This document shows, piece after piece, positions 7,983 through 15,536 of a stretch of 44,915 nt of DNA. The stretch is from NCBI GenBank assembly GCA_947053655.1, contig CAMRTO010000010.1, positions 1-44,915 of the forward strand, given 5' to 3'. Under the pieces are notes generated by a model. The model ran no database searches and was not told the origin of the DNA. It saw only the letters and a program-made list of their open reading frames with translations. Position numbers and translations under genes: made by a program. How positions within the stretch are numbered: the first letter of the stretch is position 1; every line of letters begins with the position of its first letter. The DNA is from an uncultured Clostridia bacterium. Lineage in GTDB: Bacteria; Bacillota; Clostridia; Christensenellales; Borkfalkiaceae.

Positions 7983-9944
7983 ATGAAAAACAAAAAGAAG
8001 AAAATTTTAATATTCCTTCTTTCCGCCGCCTGCCTAACCGCAGGCGCGTTCGGTATTGCGGCATGTAAGGATAAAACGGCAGACCCCTTAAAACAGGCTT
8101 ACGAAAGCTATGTCGGGTCCGTGGGCGACGGTGCGCTTTCTTTTGACGAATGGAAGCTTTTGATAGGACAGAACGTCAAACCCGACGTTAAATCCAAGTA
8201 TATAGATTCTGCTTCGATTGACGCAAACGGCGCGCTTTCGCTACTGTACGACGACGGAACGGCTTTTGCGGCGGGTACGCTTTCCGGTAACCTTGTAATT
8301 TCATACGCGGACGGCAGTACGCAGACGGTTACGCTCCCCTCCGCCCCCTCGTCCGCAAAAAAAGCGCCCGAGCTTGACAATAAGTATTCCCAATACGTGC
8401 AGGCGGCGGGCGACGGCGCGCTTCCCTTTGAACAGTGGCTTGAACTTATCAAAACCGGAATCATGCCAGACGTAAGCGGTAAAACCGTTACGGGCGCAAG
8501 CGTTACGGAAAAGTGCGAATTTATACTTACCTTCGGCGACGGAACTACGGTTTCCGCAGGAACCGTGCTTAACGATTTGGAATTTTCCCTCTCGGGCGGC
8601 ACTTCGCAAACGGTAAAAATGCCCAAGCTTTTCACCGCAAACGTTTCCGACCAGAATAACAAACCTGTTGCCGACGTATGGGTGCAGTTCTACCTTTACG
8701 ACCCGTCGACCTTTACCAAGACGGTTATAGAAAACGCAAAGACAGGAGCCGACGGCAAAGTTTATTTCACTATTGCGGATCTTGACCAAAACGTAAAATA
8801 CATGATAAGGCTTTGCGGCGCCGACGAAATAGCCGACGAGCCTTTACCCGATAATTACACTATTAACTCTGTAGGCGACGTCGACGAACACAGGAATTCC
8901 GCCATTAAGTTAAATTACGCGCCCGACAGCTTTGTTTTGGCTAAAAAGCAGAAAATGAATTACAAGCGCGTCGATATCACGATTGATATTCAGGAAACGA
9001 ACGAACCCACAGTCAAAAAGCTGGAAGCGGACAGGTACGGATATTTTATATTCCAACCCTATCAGCCTTACACGCCGAAAGACCCTTCCGAGTCCTCCGC
9101 ATCCATTGCAAACAAGGAACAGCGCGCAGTTAAAGCCGCAACGGGCAAGTACAGAGTAAAGGTTACCTGCGATACTGCGGGGGCTAACCCTGTACTGTAC
9201 CAGTACTCGGGAAGCAGTTCGTATATAGTATGCGACCCTGTAACGGGTATCCCTACCGCAGTTGCCGCGGCAACCGGCAACGCACCGGCGGACTTCGCAC
9301 AGCCAGACGTATATACGGGTACGGATTATATAGATTTGAACCTTTCTACGGATATGGCGCGTTCCGAAACGATTTTCGGTGTGCATACCGACAAAGCATG
9401 CACCGTGACGCTTACGGTTGAAAGGTTGGGCAACGCAGTCGAGCCGCCCGTAATAGTAACGAAAAGAATCAAACCGACAGGTTCTCAATTCAAATGGGCA
9501 GACGAAACGGGAACGTTGAAAGAAGTTGCGGTCGATAATTCAGTATCAGTCGTTAAAGGCAAGGACGGGTTCTACCACATCGGAAGCGAAAGCGGTCCTA
9601 TCCTTCTTATAAACCTTACAAAGACTTTAGACAGGGTTTCAGAGTGCCCTATAAAAGATTTGCCCTTGCAGGAAATAGGGTCCGAGGGACAGACAAGACC
9701 GCTTGGAGAGTCGGTATTTACGTTTGCTACGGCATATGACAAAAACGGCTTTATAACCGAAAAGAGCAATTACACCGACGTAGTAAACACATATGCGAAA
9801 TACGTTAACAGCGACGGAGTATACGGCGTAAACGACGACTTATACAACTTCCTGCAATATTTCGGAAGTAATTGCATGGGCGCAAACGAAGCGGCAAAAG
9901 AAAGCTGGTGGCTTCTCCCCTGCCAATACTACGACAAAACTTAA
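7983..9944 (+). CDS. Lipoprotein with two tandem 80-residue repeats, 653 aa
   Basis: A lipoprotein signal has acceptor Cys28 (lipobox IAAC). The mature N-terminus holds two tandem repeats (about 37-118 and 134-215), each starting Y..YV...GDGAL.F..W..LI and ending in a DG(T)-rich beta segment; such repeats occur in other Firmicutes surface proteins. A carboxypeptidase-regulatory/Ig-like region follows (about 220-310), then beta-rich sequence, and a C-terminal module with KDGFYHIGSESGPILLINL (from residue 527) that is clearly related to the GYYRVGSKTG module of the first gene in the operon. It ends in ...WWLLPCQYYDKT. There is no catalytic motif I recognise. An AAGGAGAAAC site and 9-bp spacing tie it to the preceding gene. 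A surface binding or scaffold role is likely (inference). Confidence 0.8.
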   Translation: MKNKKKKILIFLLSAACLTAGAFGIAACKDKTADPLKQAYESYVGSVGDGALSFDEWKLLIGQNVKPDVKSKYIDSASIDANGALSLLYDDGTAFAAGTLSGNLVISYADGSTQTVTLPSAPSSAKKAPELDNKYSQYVQAAGDGALPFEQWLELIKTGIMPDVSGKTVTGASVTEKCEFILTFGDGTTVSAGTVLNDLEFSLSGGTSQTVKMPKLFTANVSDQNNKPVADVWVQFYLYDPSTFTKTVIENAKTGADGKVYFTIADLDQNVKYMIRLCGADEIADEPLPDNYTINSVGDVDEHRNSAIKLNYAPDSFVLAKKQKMNYKRVDITIDIQETNEPTVKKLEADRYGYFIFQPYQPYTPKDPSESSASIANKEQRAVKAATGKYRVKVTCDTAGANPVLYQYSGSSSYIVCDPVTGIPTAVAAATGNAPADFAQPDVYTGTDYIDLNLSTDMARSETIFGVHTDKACTVTLTVERLGNAVEPPVIVTKRIKPTGSQFKWADETGTLKEVAVDNSVSVVKGKDGFYHIGSESGPILLINLTKTLDRVSECPIKDLPLQEIGSEGQTRPLGESVFTFATAYDKNGFITEKSNYTDVVNTYAKYVNSDGVYGVNDDLYNFLQYFGSNCMGANEAAKESWWLLPCQYYDKT

Positions 9945-9956
9945 AAGCATACAAAA

Positions 9957-9995
9957 GAAACCTCCGCAGACAAATGTCTGCGGAGGTTTCTTTTT
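9957..9995. terminator. Bidirectional terminator between convergent operons
   Basis: A perfect 16-bp inverted repeat (arms 9957-9972 and 9975-9990, core CCTCCGCAGACA) lies between the converging genes ending at 9944 and 10002. TTTTT follows on the plus strand and TTTCTTTT on the minus strand. Confidence 0.85.
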
Positions 9996-10001
9996 GCTAT
10001 A

Positions 10002-11660
10002 TTAATTTTTCATTGCGGATTCTATTGCGTTGCTCAACACGTCTTCGTTTACCTTACCTTGCTGAACAAAGCTTATAATTCCGTCGGCGTCCACAATAAC
10101 CGTGAGCGGATACGCGCCCTTACCGCCGAGCTGAGTATACGTATCTTCTTGAATATCCAGCGCAAGAAGCATTGTGTATTCCGACAAATCCATGTTTTTG
10201 TTTATGAATTCCTGCACGTTTTCCGTACGCATATAATTATGGATAGCAACCATATTTATTGCGCCGTCATACTCGCGGTAAATGCGTTCGAACCAAGGAA
10301 GCTCTTCCTTGCAGGGGTCGCAGGTGGTTTCCCAGTAATTTATTACGGTGACCTTACCGCGGCTTTCCAGCACCGAAAACCTGTTTATTATCTGGTTTCC
10401 GTCCCCATCGCAAGAGCCTGCGTTTTTATAAACCGTTTCGAGTGTGAAATCAGGACATTTGTCGCCGACCTTGTAAACCATTACGTTACTTGTCGCCGCA
10501 AAGAAATTGAAGTATACAAGCGACGCTATAAGCACAGCCAAGGCAACCGCCCATGCGCTGAACTGTAACCAGAAGCTGCGTTTTTTAAGCTTGTTTTCGG
10601 CTATTTTCAAACGTTCTTCCCTTGAAACCGTCTCTGTTTCCGCTACGGAAACGGCGGCAACAGGCGCTGTTACGACTTCCGTCGTTCCGCTTTCCAAAAG
10701 CGCGCCTAACGGCTTTTGCTCCGTACTTGCGGGCGCGTCAGCCCCGACAGCCTGCAACGCCTGAATTTCAGACGAATGAAGGAAAATTTTAGAGCCCTTC
10801 CAGCTTATCGCTTTCGTGGGGCACACGGGGATACAAGCGCCGCAGTTTATACATTCGTGGTCGCCCACGTGTTTTATATCCATCTGGCAGGTCTGTATGC
10901 ACAGTCCGCAGTCCACGCACTTCTGCTTATCGAGCTTGACGCCTATAAGCGCTATTCTGTTAAAGAAGCCGTAAATCGCGCCAAGAGGGCAGAAGAAGCG
11001 GCAGAAGAAGCGGTAAACGAATATGCTGCCTACAATAAATATAACAAGAAGTATAAACTTCCAACTGAACAGATAGCCCAGCATATCGAAGAAGTCCGCG
11101 TTGGCGGGGTTGGATAAAAGTCCGCCCGCGCCGCCGAACGTACCGGCAGGACATATGTATTTACAGAATGCGGGTATACCGTGATAAATAAGCGGTATGG
11201 CTATTACGCATACGATAAGCAAAACATATTTAAAATACGACAGAATGCGCGTGTAACGGCTCTTTTTAAGCTTGGGAGTCTTTATTTTATGTAAAAGCTC
11301 CTGACCGAGTCCGACGGGGCACAAAAAGCCGCATATCGTCCTGCCAAGCATAAGCCCGAACAAAGCAAGTATGCCGAGTATGTAATACGGTGCACGCGTT
11401 CCCGACGACGCCATTGCGTTCTGCAACGCGCCCAACGGACAAGCCGCCACCGCCCCGGGGCAGGAATAACAGTTCAATCCGGGCGCACATACGTTTTTCA
11501 TGCCGCCGCGGTAAATAATATCGCTTCCCTTACCGAAGAAGCCCTTAATGTTTGCATTGTACAAAAGTGCGGCGTACACCTGTATAAGACGGCGTTTGGA
11601 CGGCGCGTGGTTTTTAAACCACAGCCCGACTTTTTTGAAAAAGTTTTTTACCTTAGCCAA
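10002..11660 (-). CDS. Membrane polyferredoxin fused to a TlpA/thioredoxin domain
   Basis: The 552-residue protein joins two functions. The N-terminal part (about 20-285) is a NapH/NosR-like membrane ferredoxin. It has several hydrophobic helices, repeated CP motifs (CYSCPGAVAACPLGA, CGFLCPVG, CKYICPAG, CRFFCPLGA) and two ferredoxin clusters, C248-x2-C-x2-C-x3-C258 and C270-x2-C-x2-C-x3-C280, each able to hold [4Fe-4S]. A charged linker and one more membrane helix (about 364-388) lead to a C-terminal TlpA domain with active site C447-D-P-C450 (YWETTCDPCKEELPWF) and a cis-Pro region YPLTVIVD. The order fits electrons moving from cytoplasmic clusters to an external thioredoxin fold (inference). 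The gene overlaps the upstream membrane gene by 8 bp. Confidence 0.88.
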   Translation of the reverse strand: MAKVKNFFKKVGLWFKNHAPSKRRLIQVYAALLYNANIKGFFGKGSDIIYRGGMKNVCAPGLNCYSCPGAVAACPLGALQNAMASSGTRAPYYILGILALFGLMLGRTICGFLCPVGLGQELLHKIKTPKLKKSRYTRILSYFKYVLLIVCVIAIPLIYHGIPAFCKYICPAGTFGGAGGLLSNPANADFFDMLGYLFSWKFILLVIFIVGSIFVYRFFCRFFCPLGAIYGFFNRIALIGVKLDKQKCVDCGLCIQTCQMDIKHVGDHECINCGACIPVCPTKAISWKGSKIFLHSSEIQALQAVGADAPASTEQKPLGALLESGTTEVVTAPVAAVSVAETETVSREERLKIAENKLKKRSFWLQFSAWAVALAVLIASLVYFNFFAATSNVMVYKVGDKCPDFTLETVYKNAGSCDGDGNQIINRFSVLESRGKVTVINYWETTCDPCKEELPWFERIYREYDGAINMVAIHNYMRTENVQEFINKNMDLSEYTMLLALDIQEDTYTQLGGKGAYPLTVIVDADGIISFVQQGKVNEDVLSNAIESAMKN

Positions 11661-12462
11661 GACCTATACACTCCGTACATATGTTTATCGCCTTAATCAA
11701 CACGTCGCGCATGCCGCCGTTGCATATGCCCGCAATAATAAACGACACTGAGACGCAACCCACAGCTATCCTTACGCCGAGAAGGAAATATTTACTGTGG
11801 AAAAAATTATAAATTTTGCCGTGAACAACTTCAACGGGTTTTACGCCCGCGGTAAGCTTTTTGACGTGTTCAAGCTGTCTTTTTGCGGAAATCCCTTCGT
11901 AAATGCAAATTCCGCACGCCGCGGCAAAGGTCACTATTACCCAGGGAATTACGTTCCTTACCATTTTCAACATCTCCGCCGTAACGTCGGCATTGGGGAA
12001 GTGATTCGGATTGGCAAGGTAAACTATACAGTAAATTGCGCCCGCCACGCCTATAACCGCGCAGAGAAGCCACAAAATTTTCAGATTTTCTTCTTCGCCC
12101 TTAACAAATTTGTAGGAAGCTTGAAGCTCCTCTCCTACAGCCGCCGGCATGCGCTTTTTCAGACGGAAAAGCGTATAACGCGCGTCCTGCTTTGCCCTCT
12201 CCGCTTTGACGGGAAAAGCTTCCCACAAGACGAATGCGGCTATAATCATAACAATCCATATTATGATTGCGGGAAGAATTTTCAAAAGCCCCGCTCCGAC
12301 GCGCTCGCGCGTGAAAATGTAAGTGCCTGTATAACCTTCGGCAGTGCCCGAAAGGTAAATATAAAGCACCTGCCATATAAACAACGCGCCGACGATTACC
12401 GTCATTGCGCTAAGCAACACACCGCTTACAAGACGCACCGTCTTACATGTTTTTACTTTCAT
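11653..12462 (-). CDS. Membrane protein ending in a CXXC (CD1871A-like) module
   Basis: The 269-residue protein has about five membrane helices (near 10-37, 55-82, 128-150, 170-190, 226-247) and a C-terminal stretch NGGMRDVLIKAINICTECIGLG with a C262-T-E-C265 motif. That tail matches my memory of the very small Clostridial CD1871A family of CXXC proteins, which accompany thioredoxin/4Fe-4S membrane proteins; here it appears fused to a larger membrane domain. The match is from memory and untested. Its gene overlaps the polyferredoxin-TlpA gene by 8 bp, implying coupled translation and probably a complex. It has a strong AAGGAGG ribosome site and an extended -10 promoter upstream. Confidence 0.78.
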   Translation of the reverse strand: MKVKTCKTVRLVSGVLLSAMTVIVGALFIWQVLYIYLSGTAEGYTGTYIFTRERVGAGLLKILPAIIIWIVMIIAAFVLWEAFPVKAERAKQDARYTLFRLKKRMPAAVGEELQASYKFVKGEEENLKILWLLCAVIGVAGAIYCIVYLANPNHFPNADVTAEMLKMVRNVIPWVIVTFAAACGICIYEGISAKRQLEHVKKLTAGVKPVEVVHGKIYNFFHSKYFLLGVRIAVGCVSVSFIIAGICNGGMRDVLIKAINICTECIGLG

Positions 12463-12487
12463 ATGCGGCCTCCTTATATTTTTAATA

Positions 12488-12517
12488 ATTATACCAAATT
12501 CAGGCGTTTACAGTCAA
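12488..12517 (-). promoter_or_regulatory. Promoter of the polyferredoxin/CXXC operon
   Basis: On the minus strand: TTGACT (12512-12517), an 18-base spacer ending TTGG, and TATAAT (12488-12493), with an extended TG element. The AAGGAGG ribosome site and ATG at 12462 follow. Confidence 0.82.
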
Positions 12518-12531
12518 GTATTTTGCCCTTT

Positions 12532-12562
12532 CCGTTTGCCACAGGTTAGATTTGGCAGACGG
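12532..12562. promoter_or_regulatory. Inverted repeat upstream of the redox-operon promoter
   Basis: CCGTTTGCCA at 12532-12541 faces TGGCAGACGG at 12553-12562 with one mismatch. It lies just upstream of the -35 box, where an activator or repressor could bind; it may also be a residual hairpin. Tentative. Confidence 0.3.
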
Positions 12563-12590
12563 GGCATATGTCCGCCGCCGCATTTTATGC

Positions 12591-12622
12591 AAAAGGACGG
12601 CGTTTTTTACGCCGTCCTTTTT
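12591..12622 (-). terminator. Terminator of the 21-kb protease/Opp operon
   Basis: AAAAGGACGGCG at 12591-12602 pairs perfectly with 12610-12621 around a 7-base loop. On the minus strand it starts at the stop codon of the last gene and ends in a T run. Confidence 0.85.
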
Positions 12623-12878
12623 AACCGAGCCAAAGATAAGCCAAAGCTATTACTATACCCATACCGATAAGAAAGATAGCCAACCAGGGCAGAAATGCGG
12701 CAAATGCGCCGCGAACCATGCGCCAGTACTCCCTGCGGGAAATTTTTTGTCTTACCTTGTTCCCGCCGTCGTCCTTTTTTTTCTGCGACGGGTCGTACCA
12801 TTTAAACCCTTCGATATTCATATCCGCAAAGGTCGTGGTGGTATCCAAATCGTCCTCTTTCTTATTCTTTCGGGGCAT
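12621..12878 (-). CDS. Small single-pass membrane protein, 85 aa
   Basis: Highly charged N-terminal half (MPRKNKKEDDLDTTTTF..., then SQKKKDDGGNKVRQ), then one C-terminal hydrophobic segment (about 62-84, FAAFLPWLAIFLIGMGIVIA). It has no signal peptidase site, so it should stay in the membrane with a cytoplasmic N-terminus. The sequence is not in a family I recognise. The start lies inside the end of oppF (17-bp overlap), which implies coupled translation, and the operon terminator begins at its stop codon. It could be an accessory subunit of the peptide importer (inference). Confidence 0.72.
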   Translation of the reverse strand: MPRKNKKEDDLDTTTTFADMNIEGFKWYDPSQKKKDDGGNKVRQKISRREYWRMVRGAFAAFLPWLAIFLIGMGIVIALAYLWLG

Positions 12879-14232
12879 CTTTTATCTCTTTTTTGACCGT
12901 GCCGCTCTTTTTGACGCTTTTACCGCCTGTTGCGGGCTTTTTCACGGTCGCGCTTTTTTTTGCTCCGCTTCCGCTCTTTTTAGGTTCCGCGGGTTTTTCG
13001 GTCTGAATTTCCGCGGGTGCGGGCGGCGTCATTGCCTCCTCCGCCGCTTTCTGCGCGGTCATGACTATTCCTGCGGAACGCTCCGCTTCGGTCACGTCGG
13101 CACGCTTCTCGCGCGGGGGGAATACTTTATTTTTTAATCCGTCCCAGAAGGTTTTGGGGATGCGCTCCTCAGCGGCGGCGCGCGCTGCGGCTTCCTCGTT
13201 TTCTATCTCGAACATCTGAGTTTCCTGTTCGGTATTGTACAGGTGGCACGCGCAGAAATGACCTTCCTCCACTTCCTTATAGTGCGGAGCAATCCTCTTG
13301 CAGATGTCCATGCAGTTTTCGCAACGGGTATGGAATTTGCAGCCCTTGGGCGGATTGACGGGCGAAGGTATATCGCCTTTTAAAATGATTCTGTTCATTT
13401 TTACGTGCGGATTGGGCACGGGAACGGCAGAAAACAACGCGCGGGTATACGGGTGAAGCGTATTGTTGAAGATAGCGTCCTTAGAGCCGTATTCGACCAT
13501 GCTTCCGAGATACATAACGCCGACTTCGTCCGAAATGTGCTTGACGACCGATAAATCGTGCGAAATGAAAATATACGTGAGTCCGAGCGTTTTTCTCAGC
13601 TCTATAAGCATATTGATTATCTGCGCCTGAATGGAAACGTCAAGCGCGGAAACAGGCTCGTCGCAGACGACAAGCTCGGGTTTTAAAGCCAATGCGCGCG
13701 CAATACATATGCGCTGTCTTTGTCCGCCCGAAAACTCGTGCGGATATCTCTCGAAGTAGTGAGGTTGAAGCCCGCACATATTCATCACGCTTAATATGTA
13801 GTCGTGATAATGTTTTCTGTCTACTATTTTGTGTTGAAGCGCGGCTTCGCCTATAATTTCGCCTACGGTGAGACGGGGCGAAAGGCTTGCGTAGGGGTCC
13901 TGAAATATCATCTGCATGTCGGGACGAAGTTTATCGAATTCTCTGTTCTTCAATTCGGAAACCTTTTGTCCTTTAAACCACACGTCGCCGCTTGTTATGT
14001 CGTAAAGGCGCAGAATGGTTCTGCCCATAGTGGTCTTGCCGCAGCCGCTTTCGCCGACTATGCCGACCGTTTTACCCTTTTGCAGACTGAAAGAAACTCC
14101 GTCCACTGCCTTTAAAAATTTTACGGGTTTACCGAAAAAATCGGTGTCGGCGGTAAAGTATTTGCAGAGTTTGTCCACTTTAAGGAAAACGTCGTCCGCG
14201 GCGGGCGCGCCGTTTTGGATTTCGTCAGCCAT
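12862..14232 (-). CDS. oppF: Oligopeptide ABC transporter ATP-binding protein OppF, with long C-terminal tail
   Basis: One of the paired ATPases that power peptide import. Walker A GESGCGKT lies at 60-67, Q-loop FQDP at 110-113, signature FSGGQ at 167-171, and Walker B VVCDEP near 188-193. The oligopeptide_HPY-type C-terminal region shows the cysteine motif CKFHTRCENCMDIC, which in OppD/OppF homologues holds an Fe-S cluster. Unusually, a tail of roughly 100 residues follows, rich in Ala, Lys, Pro and Glu (KKSGSGAKKSATVKKPATGG and similar), low in complexity and probably disordered. It starts 8 bp inside the end of oppD. Confidence 0.93.
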   Translation of the reverse strand: MADEIQNGAPAADDVFLKVDKLCKYFTADTDFFGKPVKFLKAVDGVSFSLQKGKTVGIVGESGCGKTTMGRTILRLYDITSGDVWFKGQKVSELKNREFDKLRPDMQMIFQDPYASLSPRLTVGEIIGEAALQHKIVDRKHYHDYILSVMNMCGLQPHYFERYPHEFSGGQRQRICIARALALKPELVVCDEPVSALDVSIQAQIINMLIELRKTLGLTYIFISHDLSVVKHISDEVGVMYLGSMVEYGSKDAIFNNTLHPYTRALFSAVPVPNPHVKMNRIILKGDIPSPVNPPKGCKFHTRCENCMDICKRIAPHYKEVEEGHFCACHLYNTEQETQMFEIENEEAAARAAAEERIPKTFWDGLKNKVFPPREKRADVTEAERSAGIVMTAQKAAEEAMTPPAPAEIQTEKPAEPKKSGSGAKKSATVKKPATGGKSVKKSGTVKKEIKDAPKE

Positions 14233-15532
14233 TGCTCTTTACCTCCCCCTCTTTTTCGTACAGATAGCAGGAAACGCTGTGCGTATCCGATACCTTTATC
14301 AACGCGGGATATTCGCCCGAGCATTTTTCCGTACATTTGTCGCAACGGTCGCGGAAATAGCAGTAATTGGGCATATTTACGGGGTTGGGAACAAACCCGG
14401 GTATGCAGTACAGCTCGTCCACGTCGGAGTCGACCGTGGGCTTGCTCTTTTGCAGTCCTATCGTATAGGGGTGAAGCGGATGATCGTAAATATCTTCTGC
14501 GGTACCCATTTCTATAACCTTGCCCGCGTACATAACGACAACGTAATCCGCCATTTCGGCAACCACGCCCAAATCATGCGTGATAAGCATTATAGAACCG
14601 TTTATTTTGTGCTTTATCTCCCGCAGAAGGTCCAATATCTGCGCCTGAATGGTAACGTCAAGCGCGGTCGTAGGCTCGTCCGCGATTATCAGCTTGGGAT
14701 TGCATAAAAGCGCAATGGCTATCATTACCCTCTGCCGCATACCGCCCGAAAGCTCGTGCGGGTATTTTTTGTACACTCCCTCGGGGTCGGCTATGCCGAC
14801 AAGTTTAAGCATTTCGATACTGCGCTCTTTAACTTTCTTCCTCGAAATTCCCTCGATATGCAGTCTGCCGACTTCGTTAAGCTGGTTGCCTATCGTAAAC
14901 ACGGGGTTGAGCGACGTCATAGGCTCCTGAAATATCATGGATATTTCTCTGCCGCGGATACTGCGCATTGCGTCAACGGGCATTTTTGCTATGTCGACAA
15001 CCCTGTTTTCGGTCTCGAACATATATCCGCCAAGCTCGTTGCGCTTAATGACGGGTTTGCCCTTTTCATCAAGCTTTATCTTTTCCTCGCCGTTTTCGTC
15101 CGTTTCGGTTTCGTAGACGGGTATTTTTTTACCGCGATTGTCGCGTTTGAATAAGTTTGCCTTAAACCTTATAGAGCCGCTTACTATCTGACCGCTGGGC
15201 GCCTGAACAAGCTGCATAAGCGAGAGCGAAGTTACGCTTTTGCCGCAACCGCTTTCGCCGACCACGCCGACCGTGGAACCTGCCGGCACGGAAAAAGTTA
15301 CTCCGTTTACAGCCTTGACCGTTCCCGCGTCGGAAAAGAAATACGTATGCAAATCTTCGAACTCGACGATGTTTTTATCGTCTTTCATTTCGGTAGTGTA
15401 GTCTTCCGGCTTGGATTTCCGCTTTTTCAGCTTTTCGAAATGGCGGATAGCTTTGGAATTTTCCTTGGCAATCTGTCTGGATTCTTTACGGGTTATATAA
15501 TGTTTTTTTATCTGCGCTTTTTCTTCCGACAT
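14225..15532 (-). CDS. oppD: Oligopeptide ABC transporter ATP-binding protein OppD, with insertion
   Basis: The partner ATPase of the peptide importer. Walker A GESGCGKS is at 92-99, Q-loop FQEP at 201-204, signature LSGGM at 261-265, Walker B LIIADE at 281-286, and the C-terminal cysteine motif CYFRDRCDKCTEKC near 390. Two oddities: a basic N-terminal extension of about 50 residues before the ATPase fold, and about 55 extra residues between Walker A and the Q-loop (about 125-178, charged, with TDENGEEKIKLDEKGKP), where ordinary OppD proteins have only about 55 residues in total. The ATPase motifs are intact, so the protein should be active. It follows oppC by 4 bp and overlaps oppF by 8 bp. 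Confidence 0.93.
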   Translation of the reverse strand: MSEEKAQIKKHYITRKESRQIAKENSKAIRHFEKLKKRKSKPEDYTTEMKDDKNIVEFEDLHTYFFSDAGTVKAVNGVTFSVPAGSTVGVVGESGCGKSVTSLSLMQLVQAPSGQIVSGSIRFKANLFKRDNRGKKIPVYETETDENGEEKIKLDEKGKPVIKRNELGGYMFETENRVVDIAKMPVDAMRSIRGREISMIFQEPMTSLNPVFTIGNQLNEVGRLHIEGISRKKVKERSIEMLKLVGIADPEGVYKKYPHELSGGMRQRVMIAIALLCNPKLIIADEPTTALDVTIQAQILDLLREIKHKINGSIMLITHDLGVVAEMADYVVVMYAGKVIEMGTAEDIYDHPLHPYTIGLQKSKPTVDSDVDELYCIPGFVPNPVNMPNYCYFRDRCDKCTEKCSGEYPALIKVSDTHSVSCYLYEKEGEVKSNG

Positions 15533-15536
15533 GTAA

